From Armatimonadota bacterium (GTDB taxonomy: Bacteria > Armatimonadota > Zipacnadia > Zipacnadales > UBA11051): 5,020 bases of DNA. The stretch is from positions 5,466 through 10,485 of the forward strand of contig DPJP01000164.1 of assembly GCA_003542955.1 (NCBI GenBank), in the 5' to 3' direction. The notes below the pieces were generated by a model. The model saw nothing but the letters and a program-made list of their open reading frames with translations. It was not told the origin of the DNA and did not search any database. The position numbers and the translations under genes are program-made. Below, in pieces: positions 1 to 5,020 of this stretch (position 1 is the first letter of the stretch; every line of letters begins with the position of its first letter).

Positions 1-2282
1 TGCTTCCCGCGAAGCATCCGGGCCATGTTCCACAGCGCGAGCCAGGAGGTAGTGGCGATACCGGCGTCATCCAGAACTCGTCCGGGCCCCCGGGAATTCC
101 AGGAGACCAGCGTGTGGCCCTCGGCGAGCCCCTGCAGGCATGCGTGAAGCATCGCCGGCTCAGGGGCCTGTCCGCGCGTATCGACGGGGGCAAGCCAACT
201 GCCGGTGATGCGGCCGGAGCCCGAGAACAGCACCTCGTAGGCTCCCGCGTATTCCCCCGCTACGACAGGGACGGTGGCGCCGGACGCGGGCGTGGTCCGT
301 GCCGGCCCGGGCGGCGGCGAGGTTACCGGCGGTGCAGGCTGCGCGGAGGGCTCGAGGCCGGGCTGCGCGCAGTCGTGGCCCGCATCGGTCGGCTCGCGAT
401 TCGTGTCGCCGGGCGAATCGATGGAGATGGCCTCGATGTCATCGAACTGCTCGGGCCGCTGCCCGCCCTCGGCCGGGAAGCCCCGCTCGGCAACGCCCTG
501 TGGCACGAGCACGATGGCGGAGCCACCCGCGTGGCGGGCGATGCGGCGGCCAAGCTCGGCAAGAGAGCGTGCGCCGGCATCCGGCTGGAAGCTCTCCGCG
601 GGGGCATCGAGTATGTACGCATCCGCGCTACTGCCGAGACGGCGTGCGACGGTTGAGGCAAATGCCTCGAACTCCTCGGCTGCGGGCAGAGGCCCCCCGG
701 GGAGCTTGATGCGGACGGCGTAGCCGATGTCGCGTTGCCGCGCCGTCGCCGCCGCTGTCGCCATATCGCGGGCCAGGGCGCCCAGCCGGGGAGCCTGTCC
801 GCCGGGGGGATAGTCGAGGTCTGCGCTCACCCAGCCAACCCCTGCGGTTGCGAGCGCCTCGATTTCGGCGGCGTCGGTACCGGTCACCGTCGCGCAGACG
901 GCGGAGTTCTTCGGACCGGCGGGGTCGGAGGGGGCCACGACGAACGGGTAGAGCCCGTGGACGAGGTCGCGCGACCCGTCACTCGTCTGCACGCGCATCA
1001 GCAGGTGGTAGAGCCCGGGGCGCTTGAGCTTGGCGCTGACCGGGAACAGCGCGACGGCGCGCGCTCCACACGCCATGTTGCGCTTCTCGTAGCTCAGGGC
1101 AGTGCCTTCGATATCCTGTATCTTCAGGTGTGTGACCATCTCCATGACCTGGTCGATGGCGTTCGGGACCTTGACGTACAGGCTCGTTTTCGAGCCGTCA
1201 TCGAAGATGCCGAAATCGCGCCGCGCGGCGGTGACCGATGGCACGTGCGGATCGGCCTTCAGAGACGGATCGCTGAGAGCGATCTCGTCCGCACAGCCCG
1301 CCGGGCACACGATCATGAACCGGGCGCTGCCGTGTGCCGACAGCTTCTCGACCGAATCGACAAGCACCTCGACCTCCTGCCTGCCTGCATCGAGGGGGAT
1401 GACGGTATGTGCATACACCTTCAGCCCGCGCGCGTCATGACGCAGCAGCACGGCGTACGGGCGGGGGCCCGCCTGGGCGCCGGCGGTGACTTCGGCCGTG
1501 AAGCGGAGCCGCTGAGGCACGGAGACATCGATCTGGGCGATGTCGGCCGTCCAGCCCACGGGCTCCACGGCGCCCTGAGCGCCGAGGCGGCCGGGCTGCC
1601 ACGAAGTCGCATCCGCCGGGCCGAAGCTGCTCCAGCCGTGCGGGACGGCCGCGCCGCGCATGCTCGGATTCGGCATGGCCTCGACCGGCGCCGGGGGAAC
1701 CGGGTACTTCTTCGGCGCCGCGGCTTCGTCACCGCCGCTGGCGGCGGCCCGCACGGGCGGCCACACCTCGCCATCCGGGAAGCGCAGGTCATCGAACGTA
1801 CCCTCCGCGCGGTCTTGTGTCACATCGAGAACAACACGCGCGTAGACGCTCTGGGCCGATTGCAGACTGGTGGGAACGGTGAAATCGTGCGTGAATCGCG
1901 CCCAGTCGGCGGACGCGGCCATCTGCAGTGCGCCCGCGTCTGCGACGACCGTGCCGTCGATGCCGATGACTTCAAGGCGTACCTGCAGGCCTGCGTCGCC
2001 ACGGTAATAGCCGGCGAGTGTCACACTCTGTCCGGGGCGCACGGCCACTCCGCTCAGGGAGGTCAACGAGTCGCCGATCAACGAATCAGCGCCGATGCCC
2101 GCCGCCCGTCTGGACCTGTTGTAGGGTAGAGTACCGGAGAAGCGCCAGGGGCCATCGATGGCCCAACCGGGGGCATCATCGCGCCCCGATGCTTCGAAGT
2201 CTCCGTTGATGGGGACGGGCACGGCGAGCGCGGCCGGGCACAGTGCTGCAATCAGGAGTGCGGTGATGGCTGCCTTCTTCAT
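1..2282 (-). CDS. Secreted multidomain glycosidase-like protein, C-terminus cut by window edge
   Basis: The minus-strand frame is open from ATG at 2282 to base 1: 760 codons, no stop, with G/C-rich third positions. Residues 1-20 form a signal peptide (MKKAAITALLIAALCPAALA, ALA cleavage site), so the product is probably exported. Residues about 21-175 resemble a galactose-binding-like, CBM4/9-type beta-sandwich (INGDFEASG, APGW, ending GTFDDLRFPDG). Residues about 200-340 look like a second sandwich (NPSM, HGWSSFG). Residues about 345-452 resemble an Ig-like region. From about 460 the pattern suggests a clan GH-A TIM barrel: AGVGWVSADLDY at 480-491, AYILDAPAESF at 555-565, PVVAGEYAG at 672-680, and a closing SWLALWNMARML at 746-757. 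The usual Asn-Glu-Pro acid/base motif appears as Asp-Ala-Pro, and a Pro-rich stretch (about 641-672) interrupts the barrel. An SD (GGAG) supports the start. The reading frame is certain; the fold is pattern-based, and the substrate and any activity are unknown. It could be a non-catalytic glycan-binding protein. Confidence 0.85.
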   Translation of the reverse strand, partial: MKKAAITALLIAALCPAALAVPVPINGDFEASGRDDAPGWAIDGPWRFSGTLPYNRSRRAAGIGADSLIGDSLTSLSGVAVRPGQSVTLAGYYRGDAGLQVRLEVIGIDGTVVADAGALQMAASADWARFTHDFTVPTSLQSAQSVYARVVLDVTQDRAEGTFDDLRFPDGEVWPPVRAAASGGDEAAAPKKYPVPPAPVEAMPNPSMRGAAVPHGWSSFGPADATSWQPGRLGAQGAVEPVGWTADIAQIDVSVPQRLRFTAEVTAGAQAGPRPYAVLLRHDARGLKVYAHTVIPLDAGRQEVEVLVDSVEKLSAHGSARFMIVCPAGCADEIALSDPSLKADPHVPSVTAARRDFGIFDDGSKTSLYVKVPNAIDQVMEMVTHLKIQDIEGTALSYEKRNMACGARAVALFPVSAKLKRPGLYHLLMRVQTSDGSRDLVHGLYPFVVAPSDPAGPKNSAVCATVTGTDAAEIEALATAGVGWVSADLDYPPGGQAPRLGALARDMATAAATARQRDIGYAVRIKLPGGPLPAAEEFEAFASTVARRLGSSADAYILDAPAESFQPDAGARSLAELGRRIARHAGGSAIVLVPQGVAERGFPAEGGQRPEQFDDIEAISIDSPGDTNREPTDAGHDCAQPGLEPSAQPAPPVTSPPPGPARTTPASGATVPVVAGEYAGAYEVLFSGSGRITGSWLAPVDTRGQAPEPAMLHACLQGLAEGHTLVSWNSRGPGRVLDDAGIATTSWLALWNMARMLRGK

Positions 2283-2292
2283 GTGTGTTCTG

Positions 2293-2296
2293 CTCC
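2293..2296 (-). promoter_or_regulatory. Ribosome binding site of the secreted protein gene
   Basis: On the minus strand GGAG sits 10 bases before the ATG at 2282. It fixes the start directly upstream of a textbook signal peptide. Confidence 0.7.
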
Positions 2297-2310
2297 AGGG
2301 TGAGGGTGTC

Positions 2311-2360
2311 CGGGCAGGCGCTGCCCGACTGCTGTGGTTGCTCTTGCGCTGGTCGGGCAG
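2311..2360 (-). repeat. Three-armed inverted repeat with competing hairpins in the leader
   Basis: In minus-strand order the arms are CTGCCCGAC (2360-2352), GTCGGGCAG (2329-2321) and CTGCCCG (2317-2311). The middle arm pairs perfectly with the first (9 bp, 22-base loop) or with the third (7 bp, 3-base loop), but not with both. The arrangement ends 14 bases before the SD of the secreted protein gene. No U-run follows the last hairpin, so it is not a standard intrinsic terminator. Base pairing is seen directly; a regulatory role is inference. Confidence 0.5.
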
Positions 2361-2411
2361 GCCCCGGGGCATTTGCGATATCCGGGATGGCCGACATACG
2401 CGCCGATGAAG

Positions 2412-2428
2412 CGACGCCGGGGGCGTCG
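2412..2428 (-). other. GC-rich hairpin downstream of ribB
   Basis: A perfect 7-bp stem (CGACGCC with GGCGTCG on the plus strand) encloses a 3-base loop, 64 bases beyond the ribB stop. In the minus-strand direction it is followed by CTTCATC instead of a T-run. It may protect the 3' end or weakly terminate the ribB transcript, but it is not a convincing intrinsic terminator. Confidence 0.35.
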
Positions 2429-2492
2429 GGTGTGCGAGTTCAGTCCGTCTGCGGGGTACGCTCAACAGGCGGATCGACCGCGTGTGCGAGCT

Positions 2493-3131
2493 CTACGCCT
2501 GCAGGGTCGCCCTGACGGCGTCTGCAACGTATTGGACAGTCGTGACCAACAGGTTGTTCTCCTCGATTACTCGGCGCAGCGTTTCGCCGGAGGCCATCCT
2601 GCCGTCGGGCGCGAGGACCTCGCAGATGAGCGAGGCCGGGTAGAGGCCTGCCAGCCGCGCGAGTGCCACGGCGCCCTCGGTATGCCCGGCCCGGCCCGCC
2701 AGGCCGGCTTCATTCTCCGCCAGGGGCAGCAGGTGGCCGGGCCGCGCAAAGTCCTCGGGCCGAGCGTCGGCGTCGGTCAGGGCGCGGGCCGTCGTCGCGA
2801 TGTCGAAGGCTGACGCGCCGGTTGTGGTCCCGATTGTGTAGTCAACCGGCTCCGCGAAATGCGGGTAGTTCTCCCTGCAGTTCGCCGGTTCGATCATGGG
2901 AATGCCGAGGTCGGCGAGGCGTTGGGCGGCCACCCCGACCGTGATCAGTCCGCGGGCGATTGTGGCCAGCGCATTGACACCGGCCCCCGTAGCACACTGG
3001 GCAGCAAGGATCATGTCTGCCTCGCCCTCGCGCTCGGGGTGGTCGAGCAGAATCACGGCCTCGCCGCGGGCGAAAGCCTCGATGACGGTCTCGATCGGGC
3101 TGGATATCGGGCGTTGCATCTGCAGCTCCAT
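2493..3131 (-). CDS. ribB: 3,4-dihydroxy-2-butanone 4-phosphate synthase (stand-alone RibB)
   Basis: This enzyme converts D-ribulose 5-phosphate to formate and 3,4-dihydroxy-2-butanone 4-phosphate, the four-carbon unit of riboflavin; it needs Mg2+ and acts in the cytoplasm. The 212 residues match the single-domain family length, with no fused GTP cyclohydrolase II domain. Visible motifs are the acidic loop LLDHPEREGEADM (28-40), TTGASAFD (103-110), RPGHLLPL (130-137), RAGHTE (147-152) and the ICE site (169-171). Two usual family residues differ: the Cys of the G-L-I-C stretch is Thr64, and the Arg of SAxDR is Ile111. The EREGEAD loop is closer to archaeal enzymes than to the DRENEGD of E. coli. 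The gene begins immediately after the transporter stop (TAGATG), which suggests coupled translation. An alternative ATG at 3119 has a better-spaced SD, so the first four residues are uncertain. Confidence 0.93.
   Translation of the reverse strand: MELQMQRPISSPIETVIEAFARGEAVILLDHPEREGEADMILAAQCATGAGVNALATIARGLITVGVAAQRLADLGIPMIEPANCRENYPHFAEPVDYTIGTTTGASAFDIATTARALTDADARPEDFARPGHLLPLAENEAGLAGRAGHTEGAVALARLAGLYPASLICEVLAPDGRMASGETLRRVIEENNLLVTTVQYVADAVRATLQA
3126..3129 (-). promoter_or_regulatory. Internal SD that favours a ribB start at 3119
   Basis: GGAG on the minus strand overlaps the first ATG (3131-3129) and lies 6 bases before the second in-frame ATG (3119-3117). The first ATG has only a distant GGAGGGG, about 12 bases upstream. 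The protein may therefore begin MQRPISS. The first ATG could still be reached by ribosomes terminating at the abutting TAG. Confidence 0.45.
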
Positions 3132-4160
3132 CTAGGCGCTCGGCCCCTCCGCGATCGCGGTGACCTCGTCCTCTTCCTCTAACTCCTCGAAGGGCTCGGA
3201 CTCGGTGACCGCAATCTGCGGCGGCGCCTGCTTCCTGGCAAGATGAACGCCGAGAATTGTCACGACTATCCCGGCGATCTGCCACTGTGTAGGAATCTCA
3301 TGGAGAATCAGGTAGCCTGCCACAAGCGCTACCAGTGGTACGAAGTACTGAAACAGCATCGTCTGCGAGGCGCCGATCCGTTTGACCCCGCGATACCACA
3401 TCCAGAATGCGTACACCCCGGCGAGCACGGAGTACTGCAGGATGCACAGCCACGGCACCAGCCCCAGACTCCAGGGCTCCACGGAGATCATCTGCCCGAA
3501 GCCGATGGGGATGAGCACGATCGCCCCGAGCAGGTGGATGGTCGCGACGATTTTCAGAGGCGAGTACTTCTCCAGCAGCCGATGAGAGAACACTGCATAC
3601 GAAGCCCACAGGATGGCGGCAACGATCATGACGAAGTCGCCCAGGACGCGCGTATCCGCTACATCCGCCGACTTCCCGGCACCGAAGATGACCATCGCCA
3701 CACCCGCGAAGCCGACCGCCACGCCAATCATGCGGCGCGCGTCGAAACGCTGCGTCCCCATCAGGAAGGAGATGAGGAACACCCAAATCGGCGAGGTGCT
3801 GATCAACAGGGCCGATTCGGCGGCGGATGTGAGCTGAATGGCCTTGGCGAACACCCACTGGTAGATGCCCACTGTCACCAGAGCGAAGATGAACAGGTAC
3901 AGGTAGTCACCGCGGTCAATGGGTTTGCTGTTGCGCTGCAGGAGAAGAATGGCGCCGAACAGAAGAGCCATGATGATATAGCGGGCCGAGAGCATCCCCT
4001 CGACGGTGAAGCCGACATCAGGGTGGTAGAGTATCTTGAGACAAACGAAGTTGAAGCCCCAGATGAGCGGCACGGTCGCGAGCCATCCGTAGATCCACGG
4101 CGATGGGTGGGCGGTTTCGTGGTACTCCGCGGATGGCTCGAACTGGGCCTGGCCCGACAT
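3132..4160 (-). CDS. EamA/DMT-superfamily inner-membrane transporter
   Basis: The 342-residue product has two EamA repeats (about 25-160 and 173-308) and ten predicted helices, roughly at 22-45, 57-75, 86-106, 112-134, 142-162, 172-192, 202-222, 234-256, 266-286 and 291-309. Family marks include WGFNFVCLK (34-42), SARYIIMALLFG (58-69), TSAAESALLISTSPIWVFLIS (111-131) and GASQTMLFQYFVPLVA (263-278). The family exports or imports small metabolites, and sequence alone does not give the substrate. The tail (320-339) is highly acidic, with a Glu/Asp run at 325-332. ATG 4160 is chosen because a GGGGG run lies 6 bases upstream and a strong promoter at 4248-4220 would start the mRNA near 4212; an in-frame TTG at 4220 overlaps the promoter. 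Coupling to ribB suggests riboflavin or a pathway intermediate as the cargo. The known importer RibN is also a DMT/EamA protein, but this link is inference. Confidence 0.92.
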   Translation of the reverse strand: MSGQAQFEPSAEYHETAHPSPWIYGWLATVPLIWGFNFVCLKILYHPDVGFTVEGMLSARYIIMALLFGAILLLQRNSKPIDRGDYLYLFIFALVTVGIYQWVFAKAIQLTSAAESALLISTSPIWVFLISFLMGTQRFDARRMIGVAVGFAGVAMVIFGAGKSADVADTRVLGDFVMIVAAILWASYAVFSHRLLEKYSPLKIVATIHLLGAIVLIPIGFGQMISVEPWSLGLVPWLCILQYSVLAGVYAFWMWYRGVKRIGASQTMLFQYFVPLVALVAGYLILHEIPTQWQIAGIVVTILGVHLARKQAPPQIAVTESEPFEELEEEDEVTAIAEGPSA

Positions 4161-4178
4161 GTGTGACCCCCAAAGGAC

Positions 4179-4205
4179 GGCGGGCGCGCGAGTCGCACGC
4201 CCGCC
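4179..4205 (-). promoter_or_regulatory. 12-bp GC hairpin in the transporter leader
   Basis: On the minus strand, bases 4205-4194 pair with 4179-4190 (11 Watson-Crick pairs and one U-G) around a 3-base ACU loop. It lies between the predicted mRNA start (about 4212) and the G-rich SD (4171-4167). No T-run follows it on either strand, so it is not a terminator. A 5'-end stabilising structure or translational control element is possible. Confidence 0.55.
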
Positions 4206-4219
4206 CATGAGCAGCCCCA

Positions 4220-4248
4220 ATTATAGGGCCGATAGCATACCACGTCAA
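4220..4248 (-). promoter_or_regulatory. Sigma-70-type promoter of the transporter-ribB operon
   Basis: The minus strand carries TTGACG (4248-4243), a 17-base spacer, and a perfect TATAAT (4225-4220), placed in the only notably AT-rich stretch of the window. The match is 5 of 6 at -35 and 6 of 6 at -10 with ideal spacing. The predicted start at about 4212 gives a leader of roughly 52 bases. No comparable promoter was found for the divergent plus-strand gene, whose best -10 candidates (TAGCAT at 4233, TCAAAT at 4245) lack a matching -35. Confidence 0.75.
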
Positions 4249-4276
4249 ATAAGGAAAAGTTGCCGGACCCATCTAT

Positions 4277-4283
4277 GAGGTGA
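4277..4283 (+). promoter_or_regulatory. Ribosome binding site of the flavin reductase gene
   Basis: GAGGTGA is a strong match to the anti-SD, with its GAGG core 6 bases before ATG 4287. It supports this start over any later methionine. Confidence 0.8.
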
Positions 4284-4286
4284 AGC

Positions 4287-4847
4287 ATGGCAAAGGTCCA
4301 CATGGACAGGCCGTCGGCGTCCTACTTCTACCCGTGGCCGCTGGTGCTTGTCAGTTGCGTCTCGACCGACGGCAAGCCCAACATCATCACCATCGGCGCA
4401 TCGTCGGTCTGCTCATCCAACCCGCCCACGGTGGGCATCGCGATCAAGCCGGCCCGCTACTCGTATGGGCTGATCAAGGCGAGCGGCGACTTCGGCGTCA
4501 ACATCCCCGGGCCCGAGCAACTCGAGGCCGCCGACAGATGCGGGTGGCTCAGTGGCGCGGAGGTGGACAAGTTCGCGGAGACGGGCCTGACCGCCCAGGC
4601 GTCGCGCGCAATCACCTCGCCGCTGGTCGCCGAGTGCCCCGTCAGCCTCGAGTGCAGGCTCATTCAGACCGTGCCGCTTGGATCCCACGACTGGCTGATC
4701 GGCGAGGTGGTGGCCGCGCACGTTGACGAGGCCCTGCTGGATGAGGATGGGCGCTTCCGGCCCTGTTCGGAGCAGGCGCTGTTCTGTTTCGGGGGCGACT
4801 ACCGGCGCGTGGGTGATCAGATCGCCGGGTGGTTTTTCACGCGCTGA
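4287..4847 (+). CDS. Flavin reductase / flavoredoxin family FMN-binding protein
   Basis: This 186-residue protein has the features of the flavin reductase-like (split-barrel FMN-binding) family. They are an N-terminal YPWPLVLVSCVSTDGKPNI (15-33) leading to TIGASSVCSSNPPTVGIAI (35-53), RYSYGLIKASGDFGVNIP (57-74), the CGWLSGAEVDKFAETGLT block (85-102), and GSHDWLIGEVV (132-142). Members bind FMN as a cytoplasmic dimer and move electrons from NAD(P)H or a partner such as ferredoxin; the true partner here is not evident. Seven cysteines are present (24, 42, 85, 117, 123, 160, 167). Length is typical and the frame intact. The gene is divergent from the transporter-ribB operon across a gap of about 126 bases, so it may share its control region, and its use of FMN fits a riboflavin-synthesis neighbour. 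It ends 10 bases from the stop of the convergent gene to the right. Confidence 0.92.
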   Translation: MAKVHMDRPSASYFYPWPLVLVSCVSTDGKPNIITIGASSVCSSNPPTVGIAIKPARYSYGLIKASGDFGVNIPGPEQLEAADRCGWLSGAEVDKFAETGLTAQASRAITSPLVAECPVSLECRLIQTVPLGSHDWLIGEVVAAHVDEALLDEDGRFRPCSEQALFCFGGDYRRVGDQIAGWFFTR

Positions 4848-4857
4848 TTCGTCCTGC

Positions 4858-5020
4858 CTACCGGGTCCCGCGCGCGCCCGAGCCTCCGGGCGGACTCGTC
4901 CTGGGCGCTCCGCCTCCGGCGCCGCCGTCGGCCGGCTTCTCCGGGTCCGTCGCCGAGCTGCCACCGCCGGTACCCGCGCCGCCTGCGCCCGGCTGGGGAT
5001 CGGTCGGGGTCGCCTCGGGC
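4858..5020 (-). CDS. C-terminal Gly/Pro/Ala-rich tail of an unidentified protein, 5' part beyond window
   Basis: A minus-strand frame enters from the right edge and ends at TAG (4860-4858), giving 53 visible residues. They are almost entirely Gly, Pro, Ala, Ser and Thr with scattered Asp/Glu/Arg: PEATPTDPQPGAGGAG at the edge, then TGGGSS, PEKPADGGAGGG, and a basic end SGARGTR. Third positions are nearly all G or C. The composition indicates a disordered tail such as those on secreted, envelope or nucleic-acid-binding proteins; the main domain is not visible, so no function is given. It converges on the flavin reductase gene with a 10-base gap. Because the piece is short and low in complexity, a chance reading frame cannot be fully excluded. 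Confidence 0.55.
   Translation of the reverse strand, partial: PEATPTDPQPGAGGAGTGGGSSATDPEKPADGGAGGGAPRTSPPGGSGARGTR

Larger units (their letters stand above)
2283..2492 (-). other. Structured spacer between ribB and the secreted protein gene
   Basis: This 210-base stretch has no convincing gene on either strand. It holds a 7-bp hairpin at 2412-2428, a 10-bp perfect palindrome (GCCCCGGGGC) at 2361-2370, and a set of inverted repeats at 2311-2360. No good -35/-10 pair was found on the minus strand, so the secreted gene may be read through from ribB or may use a promoter unlike the sigma-70 consensus. Confidence 0.6.

Noticed and set aside
114..723. Several overlapping plus- and minus-strand frames of 110-180 codons
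   Set aside because: All overlap the continuous minus-strand secreted-protein frame and encode Arg/Gly/Ala-rich sequence without motifs.
735..2129. Plus-strand open frame of 464 codons
   Set aside because: It is antisense to the intact secreted-protein frame. Its product is rich in Arg, His and Gly with no domain pattern, as expected opposite a GC-rich gene.
2223..2282. Lipoprotein signal at Cys15 of the secreted protein
   Set aside because: The residues before Cys are Ala-Ala-Leu, so the -1 position is not Gly, Ala or Ser. An ALA signal peptidase I site fits better.
2176..2397. Small minus-strand gene of 73 codons between ribB and the secreted gene
   Set aside because: It overlaps the start of the secreted gene by about 100 bases in another frame, has no good SD, and its product is of random composition.
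3243..4166. Plus-strand open frame of 307 codons
   Set aside because: It lies opposite the transporter, whose helices and motifs are clear. The antisense product is hydrophilic, His/Asp/Arg-rich and without recognisable motifs.
4161..4220. Upstream starts for the transporter (TTG 4220, ATG 4208)
   Set aside because: TTG 4220 lies inside the -10 box. ATG 4208 would be about 4 bases from the predicted mRNA start with no SD, and would add an Arg-rich stretch read through the hairpin.
4161..4286. FMN riboswitch upstream of the flavin-related genes
   Set aside because: Neither leader has room for the roughly 140-base element, and its conserved core was not seen.
4413..4964. Minus-strand open frame of 183 codons
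   Set aside because: It is antisense to the flavin reductase gene and overlaps the right-edge tail in a different frame. Its Arg/Ala-rich product shows no domain.

Overview
The window is a high-GC bacterial chromosomal segment with tightly packed genes, clear Shine-Dalgarno (SD) sites and a consensus-like housekeeping promoter. No rRNA, tRNA, mobile element or CRISPR array is visible. The strong G/C preference at third codon positions and a large secreted protein with stacked beta-sandwich modules would suit an uncultured high-GC lineage such as Armatimonadota or Planctomycetota. That placement is a guess from style, not from a marker gene.

Layout, left to right. Positions 2282 down to 1 (minus strand) hold one uninterrupted reading frame of 760 codons that runs off the left edge. 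It has a signal peptide, two carbohydrate-binding-like beta-sandwich regions, an Ig-like region and a degenerate glycosidase-like barrel. Positions 2283-2492 are a structured noncoding leader/spacer with competing inverted repeats. Positions 3131-2493 (minus) encode a stand-alone 3,4-dihydroxy-2-butanone 4-phosphate synthase (RibB), which makes the four-carbon precursor of riboflavin. Positions 4160-3132 (minus) encode a ten-helix EamA/DMT-superfamily transporter whose stop codon directly abuts the ribB start (TAGATG). A TTGACG-17-TATAAT promoter at 4248-4220 and a 12-bp leader hairpin precede the transporter. Positions 4287-4847 (plus) encode an FMN-binding flavin reductase/flavoredoxin-family protein transcribed divergently. 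Its stop lies 10 bases from the convergent 3' end of another minus-strand gene (4858 to the right edge), of which only a Gly/Pro/Ala-rich tail is visible.

The middle of the window forms a small flavin-themed neighbourhood: a DMT transporter translationally coupled to ribB, and a divergent FMN-dependent protein. Because the known riboflavin importer RibN belongs to the same DMT/EamA superfamily, the transporter is a reasonable candidate for moving riboflavin or a related metabolite; this is an inference from context. The secreted glycosidase-like protein lies downstream on the same strand, but nothing in its sequence connects it to flavin metabolism. I see no clear new defence system or other dramatic novelty. 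The best leads are the RibB active-site substitutions, the transporter-ribB coupling, the barrel that seems to lack a canonical Asn-Glu-Pro motif, and the two structured leaders.
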